A stretch of 12,812 nucleotides of DNA from Cellvibrionales bacterium UBA1854 (lineage in GTDB: Bacteria; Pseudomonadota; Gammaproteobacteria; Pseudomonadales; Porticoccaceae), in contig DDII01000078.1 of NCBI GenBank assembly GCA_002338445.1, forward strand, positions 1-12,812, written 5' to 3'. The translations under genes and the position numbers were made by a program. Of this stretch, positions 6,496 to 12,812 are shown piece after piece. Below the pieces are notes generated by a model. That model had not been told where the DNA came from. It searched no databases and was given only the letters and a program-made list of their open reading frames with translations. How positions within the stretch are numbered: the first letter of the stretch is position 1; every line of letters starts with the position of its first letter.

Positions 6496-7268
6496 TAAAT
6501 AATTCCCAACATCCGTCCTACAGTATCGAAGGACTCTTGCCAAAGTGACTGAATACGAAATCCAATTGTCGGCATAGACATACTTAGAATCAGTATTCCA
6601 GCCATAATCATGGCTGGAAACCCAACTGCAAAAATATTTAGAGCTGGAGCTGCACGAGTAATCACACCGATGCCCATATTAATGAACAACAGAGATACCA
6701 TTATGGGCATTGCTACCAAGAGAGCCCCCAAAAAAAGCCACTTACTCCAATCAATTAATAACATTATTAATGATTGCACCTCCAATGGACTGCCGATAGG
6801 CAACGTAACAAAACTCTCCATCAAGGCCCGTAAAACAATAGCGTGACCGCCAAATCCTAAAAAAATTAGCGTGGAACAAATGAGCAAGAACTGAGCTATC
6901 ACAGGAACATTACCCATGTTGGGATCTATCATATTTGCCATACTCAGGCCCATCGATGCTGATATAGCCTGCCCTGCAACTACCAAAGCACTGCTCACAA
7001 CTTGTAGTGATAAGCCCATTAAAACACCGATGAATACCTGACTAAATAATTCTTTGACTCCAGCGCCGCTTGTGGGAGCGATTATAGGCCACTCTATCAA
7101 TGGATAGACCAGAACGGTGAGAGCAAGTGCCAACAAAATGCGAATTCTTACCGTCACAGCTTGCAAAGAAAAGAACGGAGCAGCCAACAAAAATGCTGAT
7201 ATCCGAGTCATCGGCCAAAGCAAAGTGTAAAAACGCTGAATAATTTCAGCCGCTAAAATATCCATCAT
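6495..7268 (-). CDS. fliR: FliR, flagellar export gate membrane protein
   Basis: This 257-residue, highly hydrophobic protein has about six predicted membrane segments. The N-terminus (RISAFLLAAPFF) and the late signature GVITRAAPALNIFAVGFP (about 195-215) are characteristic of FliR. With FliP and FliQ it forms the helical core of the export gate, and FlhB wraps around it. The start overlaps the fliQ stop as ATGA (7265-7268); Met2 is an equally possible start just inside. The stop overlaps flhB by one base. Length and composition are normal for the family, with no sign of damage. Confidence 0.97.
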   Translation of the reverse strand: MMDILAAEIIQRFYTLLWPMTRISAFLLAAPFFSLQAVTVRIRILLALALTVLVYPLIEWPIIAPTSGAGVKELFSQVFIGVLMGLSLQVVSSALVVAGQAISASMGLSMANMIDPNMGNVPVIAQFLLICSTLIFLGFGGHAIVLRALMESFVTLPIGSPLEVQSLIMLLIDWSKWLFLGALLVAMPIMVSLLFINMGIGVITRAAPALNIFAVGFPAMIMAGILILSMSMPTIGFRIQSLWQESFDTVGRMLGII

Positions 7269-7534
7269 ATAAAAAGCGTCGGTATCCGCTCAAAAATGCG
7301 TTGAAAGAAATCAACCATAATCGATACCTGCCAACTTCCGAAAATGATCAGCGCAATAATCATTACCCCAAGTTTTGGGATAAAACTTAGTGTCATTTCC
7401 TGTATTGACGTTGCTGCCTGTAAAATCCCAACGGCTAAGCCTACCGCTAATGCCGTACCTAAAAGCGGGGCGGCAACTAATACCGCAACCCATAAAGATT
7501 CACGTCCAAGGTCGATCACCATTGCCGCATCCAT
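7265..7534 (-). CDS. fliQ: FliQ, small flagellar export gate subunit
   Basis: This 89-residue protein has two membrane helices (about 15-40 and 52-75), the standard FliQ length and topology. The family pattern is visible in the QAATSIQEMTLSFIPK loop between the helices. Several copies of FliQ pack around FliP/FliR in the export gate. The ribosome-binding sequence TAGGAG (7541-7546) includes the fliP stop codon and lies 6 bases before the ATG, so translation is tightly coupled to fliP. The stop overlaps the fliR start by 4 bases. Confidence 0.97.
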   Translation of the reverse strand: MDAAMVIDLGRESLWVAVLVAAPLLGTALAVGLAVGILQAATSIQEMTLSFIPKLGVMIIALIIFGSWQVSIMVDFFQRIFERIPTLFI

Positions 7535-7543
7535 TTCGTTCTC

Positions 7544-8305
7544 CTACAAAACCGCAAAACTCGATGTCAAAGAGCCCATTATAAGTGTCCAGCCATCGAC
7601 CAAAACAAACAGCATAAGCTTAAAAGGCATAGAAATCATCATCGGCGAAAGCATCATCATACCCATAGACATCAAAACACTCGCAACAACGAGGTCAATA
7701 ACCACGAATGGAATATAAATGAGGAACCCAATGGCAAATGCGCTTTTTAATTCCGAGGTAATGAACGCGGGAACTAAAGTAGTAAAGGGTACATCACCGG
7801 GTTCTACTACTTCATCATTTCCAGCTATTTCCACAAACATTGCAATATCAGTTTCTCTAGTCTGATTAAGCATAAATGTCCGGAATGGTGCTTGAGCTTC
7901 CGTTAGTGCCTCTTCGAAGCCGAGAGAATTATTCATGTAGGGGAGCATTGCTTCGTCATACACTGAACTAAAAACAGGTGTCATAATGAAGATTGTAAGA
8001 AATAAAGCTAAACCGAGCAGCACTTGATTGGGCGGCGTTTGAGCGGTACCCAGAGCCTGCCGGAGGAGTGACATCACAATAATAATGCGTACGAATGATG
8101 TCATCATCATCAACAACGATGGCAGAAGGGTAAGCATCGTCATTAATGCTAATAATTGCAATGTCAGACTATATTGCGTGTTTCCAGTTCCATCGTCAAC
8201 CATATTCAGTATTGGCATGCCACCCCCCTGAGCAAGCGCAAAAGACTGCATGGAGGATAAAACCACTAACATTAGTATTTTGAGAGACTTTGTGCGCATA
8301 GCCAC
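7544..8305 (-). CDS. fliP: FliP, flagellar export gate core protein
   Basis: This protein has 253 residues from a GTG start at 8303-8305, or 251 from the ATG at 8297-8299. It has a cleavable signal peptide (LKILMLVVLSS ... FALA then QGGG). The family signature LRQALGTAQTPPNQVLLGLA is present, as is the C-terminal SAFAIGFLIYIPFVVIDLVV. Four membrane helices and a periplasmic domain (about 110-180) match FliP. FliP assembles as a pentamer forming most of the export channel, with help from FliO. The ribosome-binding sequence GAGG is 5 bases from the GTG and 11 from the ATG, so the GTG, which overlaps the fliO TAG by one base, is slightly preferred. The methionine-rich inner helices are typical of the family. 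Confidence 0.96.
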   Translation of the reverse strand: MAMRTKSLKILMLVVLSSMQSFALAQGGGMPILNMVDDGTGNTQYSLTLQLLALMTMLTLLPSLLMMMTSFVRIIIVMSLLRQALGTAQTPPNQVLLGLALFLTIFIMTPVFSSVYDEAMLPYMNNSLGFEEALTEAQAPFRTFMLNQTRETDIAMFVEIAGNDEVVEPGDVPFTTLVPAFITSELKSAFAIGFLIYIPFVVIDLVVASVLMSMGMMMLSPMMISMPFKLMLFVLVDGWTLIMGSLTSSFAVL

Positions 8306-8691
8306 TAATTCCTCTGCCGATTCACAAGCTGACTCAGAAACTCTCTAAAGTTGTGCTTTTTTATGCGAGAATTTGGAAGTTGACTTATGGAGTCTATCTC
8401 AATGTTAGATTGCTCGGCACCTTCCAATTCACTGATCTTCCATGATCCAAGAAGTGTTACAGCATGTGGTGATTGGGCAACGAGTATCTCATCACCGTTG
8501 ATCTTTATCACTATTAGTTTTTGCCTGAATCCTAAATGGTGAACAACATTCACACCTGGCTGTATGGAACTACCTCCAAGATTCGTGGATAGCCTTTTTA
8601 CAAAGAATAGCGTTGCAATTAGCAACATAAGCACAATCAAGAATGATCCGGTCATCCTTAATAATTCGCCAACTCCAACGTCCGGCACCAT
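8305..8691 (-). CDS. fliO: FliO, flagellar export apparatus assembly protein
   Basis: This 128-residue protein has one N-terminal membrane segment (about 13-32, LIVLMLLIATLFFVKRL). A small cytoplasmic domain follows with the FliO pattern VVHHLGFRQKLIVIKINGDE and LVAQSPHAVTLL. FliO helps FliP fold and oligomerise and is less conserved than the other gate proteins. Its place between fliN and fliP is the standard order. It starts 12 bases after the fliN stop. The C-terminal 35 residues are basic and variable. Confidence 0.95.
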   Translation of the reverse strand: MVPDVGVGELLRMTGSFLIVLMLLIATLFFVKRLSTNLGGSSIQPGVNVVHHLGFRQKLIVIKINGDEILVAQSPHAVTLLGSWKISELEGAEQSNIEIDSISQLPNSRIKKHNFREFLSQLVNRQRN

Positions 8692-8703
8692 AATCTATGT
8701 GTT

Positions 8704-9033
8704 TCAGAGGTTCTTAACCCGATCTACAGTCGGTATCACACTAGTCAATCTCACGCCATAACGGTCATTAACCAAGACAACCTCGCCTTGTGCGACAAGC
8801 GTATTGTTTACCAAAAGATCAAGTGGTTCACCTGCGAGGCGATCTAACTCAACCACACTCCCTTGAGTCAATCGCATTAAATCGCGAATCTTGAGGGATG
8901 TTCTTCCTACCTCAACTGAAATTGTTACAGGTATATTCTGAAGCACATCAGCGTTAATTTGACTTTGACTCAAATCCAACGCGGTTGCCCCGTTGCCGTT
9001 AGTTTCAACTGTCTCCGTACTAGTTTCTGCCAT
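8704..9033 (-). CDS. fliN: FliN, C-ring rotor/switch protein
   Basis: This 109-residue protein has a short acidic/Asn-rich N-terminus (1-25) and a full SpoA (surface presentation of antigens) domain at about 35-105. It carries the hallmark stretches PVTISVEVGRTSLKIRDLM and GSVVELDRLAGEPLDLLVN, ending in YGVRLTSV. FliN, with FliM and FliG, forms the cytoplasmic C-ring that sets rotation direction and docks the FliH-FliI export complex. The gene starts 29 bases after fliM, with an AGGA-like ribosome-binding sequence very close to the ATG. No unusual residues are evident. Confidence 0.98.
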   Translation of the reverse strand: MAETSTETVETNGNGATALDLSQSQINADVLQNIPVTISVEVGRTSLKIRDLMRLTQGSVVELDRLAGEPLDLLVNNTLVAQGEVVLVNDRYGVRLTSVIPTVDRVKNL

Positions 9034-9062
9034 AATCCTGATCTCGCTTTTGGTGAAGAACC

Positions 9063-10052
9063 TTATTCCTCTGGCTCCATTGCTTTAACAATCTTTGCCG
9101 CCATATGCGGCCCGCTACTACCTATGTCTGCCTCAAATACGGGAATTTCATTCACATACATCCTCGCATAGTCCGCTTTCTTGAGGAAAAGAACGTCTCC
9201 TGAAGCCATCGACTGGAACTTGCTAAGAGTAGTCTCCACCTCTGCCAACGTAACCCTAACGGGGACCTCCGCATCTGCGGCTGCTGCATGAAGCTCATTG
9301 CTCCATTGCTGATCACCCGTGTCATCATCTCCAGTCTGTACCCTACTTGCTAAAGCTTCCCTTATCGGTTTGAGAGAGCTGTAAGGGTATACAAGATCTA
9401 TGTTACCGGTCACATCATGACTTAACTCTGACTCAAAGCGAGAGAATATAACCAGATCGTTTTGATCTGCTATCTGCGCGAATTGCGGATTCACTTCTGA
9501 ACTCACATGCTCACACTTAATAGGCATCACTGGAGCCCACGCTTCTTGAAGCGCGCCAAAGAAAACATTTAGCATTATGCTTATAATGCTTGTTTCCGTC
9601 GGCGTGAAAGACCGACCGGGAGGCAGCGCATTCATACCCCGACCAAATCCACCGAAAAAATTATCAAGCGATGCAAAAACCACTGAAGGATCTATTACAA
9701 CCAAAGAATATCCTCGTAAAGGATCCAGCCGAATGGTATTCACTGCTAGGGGTGGCTTGAGGTCTTTTAAATAATCACCAAACTTAATAATTTTGACATT
9801 CGCCATATTAATCTTGGGAGTAGTCCGCAACACCTCCAACAACCCGTGACGAAATTGTCTAACAAATCGTTCATTAATCATATCCACGGCGCCAACATTA
9901 ACACCTAAAGATGAATCTTCGTTTGTTAAATCATGTTTCAGCGCGGCCGCACCGGTGTTTACGCCAGTGTCAGATTCAATAGTGCCATCTTCAATGCCCG
10001 CAGCAAGGGCATCAAGTTCTTCCGGGGAGAGCAAATTAGTGGAGTCAGCCAT
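9063..10052 (-). CDS. fliM: FliM, C-ring switch protein that binds CheY-P
   Basis: This is a 329-residue protein of standard length. The N-terminal LLSPEELDALAAG is the CheY-P-binding peptide, connected by an acidic linker to the CheC-like middle domain (about 55-235). That domain contains the FliG-contacting motif FFGGFGRG. A C-terminal SpoA domain (about 255-325, VPVRVTLAEVETTLSKF and VFEADIG) pairs with FliN. Presence of the CheY peptide implies a chemotaxis pathway elsewhere in the genome. The gap to fliL is 41 bases and the ribosome-binding site is weak. Confidence 0.98.
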   Translation of the reverse strand: MADSTNLLSPEELDALAAGIEDGTIESDTGVNTGAAALKHDLTNEDSSLGVNVGAVDMINERFVRQFRHGLLEVLRTTPKINMANVKIIKFGDYLKDLKPPLAVNTIRLDPLRGYSLVVIDPSVVFASLDNFFGGFGRGMNALPPGRSFTPTETSIISIMLNVFFGALQEAWAPVMPIKCEHVSSEVNPQFAQIADQNDLVIFSRFESELSHDVTGNIDLVYPYSSLKPIREALASRVQTGDDDTGDQQWSNELHAAAADAEVPVRVTLAEVETTLSKFQSMASGDVLFLKKADYARMYVNEIPVFEADIGSSGPHMAAKIVKAMEPEE

Positions 10053-10093
10053 TACACGTCTCGCTGATTTTTAGGATAACCACAGTGCAAATT

Positions 10094-10681
10094 TTACTGC
10101 ACAACAAACGCAGTGAAGCCAACTTTTTCAACACCGCCGAAGTCCTCTAATCCCTCAAGGATTGAGTTAATTTCTAATCTAAACTCCTCCGCCAATTCTT
10201 TCCTGAAGGTCGGTCGAGCAAGATCAGACTCTGTTTTAAGTGCCATTATTCGCATCAGCGCATTTCTGATGGGAAAATCATGCTTCTCCATGTGAGCGAT
10301 TACTCGTTCATCATAATGGGTCATTATGTAAACCTTCACTTGCATTACCTTGCGCGAATTGGCGAGATTGGAAGTCATCTCAGACTCTATTTCGAAGTAA
10401 GTTTGTTCATATCTTGTCAGTTCGGGGGAATCAATTTTTACTCGATCTGGCCCGGCAAGCGCAGCAGCAGCAGCAGCAGCCTCCTCAGACGCAATCGCTT
10501 CCAATGCTGCGACAGCAGCTTCTGCAGTTGCCTCTTCATCCGCTTCAAAAAATCCAGATAAAAACAGCGTTCCTCCGATAGTAATAGCTACTAAAAGAAG
10601 AATTCCAACCACCAAGAGGATGATTTTAATTAAACCTCCTTTACCACCACCCTCTTCCTCTTCTACAACTTCATCAGCCAT
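10094..10681 (-). CDS. fliL: FliL, stator-associated flagellar membrane protein with Ala-rich linker
   Basis: This is a 195-residue protein. The acidic and glycine-rich N-terminus (1-16) is followed by one membrane helix (about 17-42). A low-complexity Ala/Glu linker follows (47-76), including seven consecutive alanines at 68-74. The periplasmic FliL domain (about 80-195) has the typical end GFTAFVVQ. FliL surrounds the stator units and supports torque or stator recruitment. GAGGG lies 7 bases before the ATG. Six perfect GCT codons encode most of the Ala run (tract 10461-10480), so linker length could vary by slippage without breaking the frame. The gene sits 50 bases after fliK. Confidence 0.96.
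   Translation of the reverse strand: MADEVVEEEEGGGKGGLIKIILLVVGILLLVAITIGGTLFLSGFFEADEEATAEAAVAALEAIASEEAAAAAAALAGPDRVKIDSPELTRYEQTYFEIESEMTSNLANSRKVMQVKVYIMTHYDERVIAHMEKHDFPIRNALMRIMALKTESDLARPTFRKELAEEFRLEINSILEGLEDFGGVEKVGFTAFVVQ
10461..10480 (-). repeat. Trinucleotide repeat in the fliL linker
   Basis: The plus strand carries six GCA units plus GC, without interruption, which is read as GCT (Ala) codons in fliL. It is in frame, so gain or loss of units would only lengthen or shorten the periplasmic linker next to the membrane anchor. Confidence 0.85.
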
Positions 10682-10731
10682 TGCAAAACCCTCTTTCTTA
10701 AACTTTTACTCGGAAATTGATAGTTGATGTA

Positions 10732-12591
10732 TTAAACCAACACATCGAGGCCATCTTCGGATAGCGGCTTACGCACCATATCCGAGGATGCCAATTTTCC
10801 TTCTTCATCTGATGACCGTTGACTCGCACTACCATCAGATGCCGGATTTCCGTCAGATTGGCCTTTATATCCGGATCCCATACCTTGATAAGCAGTATTC
10901 GTGCCAAACTGATCCAACATTTCACGTAATCTTGGCAAACTTTCTTGCAAGAGATCACGGGTCGTCGGGTTTGAACTCAGAAAGTTAGCTTCTAATTCAC
11001 CGTTACGCATCTCTAGTTGAACTTCAACACGCCCGAGAGAAGATGGATGCAAGTCCATCTCAACACGCCAAGATCCACGCTCAATTTGAGCGACCAATCG
11101 CTGTCCTAGCGCTTGAGCTAACCGCTGTGACAATTGACTTTGCAACTCCTTCCGGCGAACTATATCACTCGCAAGATCATCTTGCGATGTTTCCATAAAT
11201 CCCGAAGGCTGCGAATGTGTTGCAGAGGTTGCAGACTCTGATGTAAGACTAATTACGGGCGCCGGACTAGCAGATTGGGGCAAAACGATCGCGGTGTTAT
11301 TCCCAGAACTGAGTGGGCTCGATATCTGTTCTGATGACGAGGACACTACAGTTATCGATGACAACTTTTCTACGATGCCAACTCCCCTGCTTAATATTAA
11401 ACGTTCTGCTAAGTCTTGATTCCCCACTCTTAAAGCGACCTTCCCCACAAAATCACGCGGGTTCAGAGACCCCGCACCTGTAATCACTGGCTTCGTTACG
11501 AACTGATCTTCTTTTGAGAGTAGATCAATGTATTTGCCGGTTAATTCACTGGTAACCCTCGGTACTTTTTCAACCGAGGTTAATTTTGTTATTGTATGCG
11601 GCACTTCGCTACCGCCAGATCTAGACGTAAAGGAGTTGCTTGACTCGACAAAACCAGTCTTCGCAGAATCTTTAACCAACATAGAAGGAACCGGTCCCGT
11701 CATTAGCGGTTCTTGGCTGATTGACTTTAGCTCCAAATCATTAATTTTTGCCGAGTCAGAATTCTTTAGGATGGCGATATCATCATTTGTTTTTACGAAT
11801 TTTTCTAAACCTTTCAGAAAATCGCTTATCGGCTCTAATTTCTTTGTCGGATCAACGCTATGGGTAAAATTTTGGTTTGATGCGCCTTGGTTGGACTTTT
11901 TGGGTTCCAAACCCAAGTCATTGGTTACCGCGGACGGATTTAAAACGCCCATCACAGCTTCGATTGATAAGTCATCGGCAATCTCGGCCGCTGCAACCTG
12001 TTCATCACCATCTTTTGCCAACCTTAGCTGCAATGAAGGGCCTAATCCTTGTTCGTAATTCTGGCTTGATTCTCCGAGATTGTTTAGTAAAGCATGAACC
12101 TTAATTGCTGCGTCGAGAACATCAGAATTGTGTTTGGTTCCGGAAATTGATGAAGCAATCGACGCTGCTTGATTTTTTTCAAATAATTTTGTTCGCAGAA
12201 ACGCTGCACTAGACCCAAACTGCTCTATTCCACCATCCCGACCAACATCGTCGCTCGCAGAATAAGAATTGGTTTGATCAGAGCCCTGTAGCATCATGAG
12301 AGCTCGAGGGTCGATGCCCTGGGACAGGGCAAATTCAGCGAGCCCTTCTTCGGAGGGTTCTCCCTCAGAAACCTTAATGCGCATACCGCTCTGAAGCTGG
12401 CGATTTTGCAGCACAACCTCGCCGCGTTTTGGCAAAACATTGCCACCTTGAGTCACGTCACCGCTGGGCATCTGTCCATGTAGAACAGTGGAAAAATCGC
12501 TAGCACTTTTCGACGAATCCTCTGAAACCTTTGATATATCCAGCAATGCTGGCTTTCCAGAGCCCAATGAAGAAGTTGGCATGTCAGACAT
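10732..12591 (-). CDS. fliK: FliK, flagellar hook-length control protein
   Basis: This is a 619-residue protein, longer than the roughly 400-residue enteric FliK but within the range seen in polar-flagellated bacteria. The first 470 residues are Ser/Asn/Gln-rich, low in conservation and probably extended, serving as the ruler and export region. The conserved Flg_hook domain lies at about 480-575, with the stretch MDLHPSSLGRVEVQLEMRN around residue 513 and ANFLSSNPTTRDLLQ after it; this part interacts with FlhB. A Ser/Gly/Asp-rich tail follows. FliK is exported during hook growth and triggers the FlhB specificity switch. GGAG lies 5 bases before the ATG. A consensus sigma-54 promoter sits about 45 bases upstream. 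Confidence 0.95.
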   Translation of the reverse strand: MSDMPTSSLGSGKPALLDISKVSEDSSKSASDFSTVLHGQMPSGDVTQGGNVLPKRGEVVLQNRQLQSGMRIKVSEGEPSEEGLAEFALSQGIDPRALMMLQGSDQTNSYSASDDVGRDGGIEQFGSSAAFLRTKLFEKNQAASIASSISGTKHNSDVLDAAIKVHALLNNLGESSQNYEQGLGPSLQLRLAKDGDEQVAAAEIADDLSIEAVMGVLNPSAVTNDLGLEPKKSNQGASNQNFTHSVDPTKKLEPISDFLKGLEKFVKTNDDIAILKNSDSAKINDLELKSISQEPLMTGPVPSMLVKDSAKTGFVESSNSFTSRSGGSEVPHTITKLTSVEKVPRVTSELTGKYIDLLSKEDQFVTKPVITGAGSLNPRDFVGKVALRVGNQDLAERLILSRGVGIVEKLSSITVVSSSSEQISSPLSSGNNTAIVLPQSASPAPVISLTSESATSATHSQPSGFMETSQDDLASDIVRRKELQSQLSQRLAQALGQRLVAQIERGSWRVEMDLHPSSLGRVEVQLEMRNGELEANFLSSNPTTRDLLQESLPRLREMLDQFGTNTAYQGMGSGYKGQSDGNPASDGSASQRSSDEEGKLASSDMVRKPLSEDGLDVLV

Positions 12592-12635
12592 TAAAACTCC
12601 ATTCTTAAAAGTTATTACAAGTTACGTTTTTAAGT

Positions 12636-12651
12636 AGCAAAACACATGCCA
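12636..12651 (-). promoter_or_regulatory. Sigma-54 (RpoN) promoter upstream of fliK
   Basis: The minus strand reads TGGCATG, four bases, then TTGCT. This fits the sigma-54 consensus TGGCAYR-N4-TTGCW at every defined position, including the -24 GG and -12 GC. It lies in the 86-base gap between the probable fliJ stop and fliK. A start about 12 bases beyond the GC would be near 12625, leaving a leader of roughly 34 bases. RpoN-dependent middle flagellar genes, activated by FleQ or a FleR/FlrC-type protein, are known in Pseudomonas and Vibrio. This site would let fliK-flhB and perhaps the SPOR gene be transcribed separately from the fliE-J genes. Confidence 0.7.
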
Positions 12652-12677
12652 ATGGAAAATAGTCTCACACCAAAGTT

Positions 12678-12812
12678 TTAACCTCTCGCTTTCGAGTTAT
12701 ACTGTTGCAGAGCTCCGCTCTCGATTTCTCGATTCTCAAAAGCCAATGCCTCAATCTCAAACTTTTCACGCTCTCGCTGAGCTAATAGCTCAATTTTTAG
12801 TCTCTCATGCTC
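12678..12812 (-). CDS. fliJ: Probable FliJ, flagellar export chaperone (C-terminal end only)
   Basis: A frame entering from the right edge ends with TAA at 12678-12680, giving the last 44 residues. They are highly charged and helical (for example QREREKFEIEALAFENREIE), as expected of the long antiparallel coiled coil of FliJ, the stalk of the FliI export ATPase. FliJ directly precedes fliK in many gammaproteobacterial clusters. The sequence itself is too low in specific motifs to be decisive, so the call leans on position. Confidence 0.65.
   Translation of the reverse strand, partial: EHERLKIELLAQREREKFEIEALAFENREIESGALQQYNSKARG

Noticed and set aside
6496..6543. N-terminal extension of FlhB
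   Set aside because: The 16 extra codons lie inside fliR. The internal ATG at 6495 yields the canonical MAEE... start and a TAATG junction.
11826..11833. Perfect GCCGATAA sigma-28 -10 element on the minus strand inside fliK
   Set aside because: No TAAA or similar -35 lies 15 bases upstream, and it is internal to a coding region without a gene start nearby.
11528..12058. 176-codon plus-strand open frame opposite fliK
   Set aside because: It lies wholly antisense to a confidently coding fliK, has no ribosome-binding site of note and shows no protein family features. It is a by-product of the opposite-strand codon pattern.

Overview
The window is a chromosomal flagellar gene cluster. Protein families, gene order, a FleN/FliA pair and RpoN-type promoter use all suggest a polarly flagellated gammaproteobacterium. 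Base composition is moderate, with no GC extreme, and a marine or Pseudomonas/Vibrio-like relative is plausible. I cannot name a genus from sequence alone. I see no tRNA, rRNA, CRISPR array, transposase or insertion sequence.

Layout. Bases 1-2115 are read on the plus strand: the last 46 codons of a FleN/FlhG-type MinD-like ATPase, then fliA (sigma-28, overlapping fleN by 8 bases), then two genes I do not recognise (168 and 234 aa). Bases 2251-12812 are read entirely on the minus strand. In transcription order these are the end of a probable fliJ, fliK, fliL, fliM, fliN, fliO, fliP, fliQ, fliR, flhB, then three non-standard genes: a 575-aa DamX-like SPOR-domain protein, a 113-aa soluble protein and a 317-aa membrane coiled-coil protein. 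The two gene trains converge on a 135-bp gap (2116-2250) that holds a 9-bp inverted repeat.

How the parts work together. FliP, FliQ, FliR and FlhB form the flagellar export gate, with FliO as its assembly helper. FliJ belongs to the export ATPase complex and FliK measures hook length and switches FlhB specificity. FliM and FliN build the C-ring switch, FliL supports the stators, FleN limits flagellar number and FliA transcribes late flagellar genes. A sequence matching the sigma-54 consensus at every defined position lies just upstream of fliK. A weaker sigma-28-like promoter lies just upstream of the 113-aa/317-aa pair.

The unusual part is 858-5325. In the common gammaproteobacterial order flhB is followed by flhA-flhF-fleN-fliA-cheY on one strand. 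Here fleN-fliA runs head-on into the fliK-flhB operon, and five genes with no familiar flagellar role occupy the junction. Three of them encode single-pass membrane proteins, including one with a peptidoglycan-binding SPOR domain. They are the best candidates in this window for an undescribed flagellum- or cell-pole-linked envelope module, but that function is inference.
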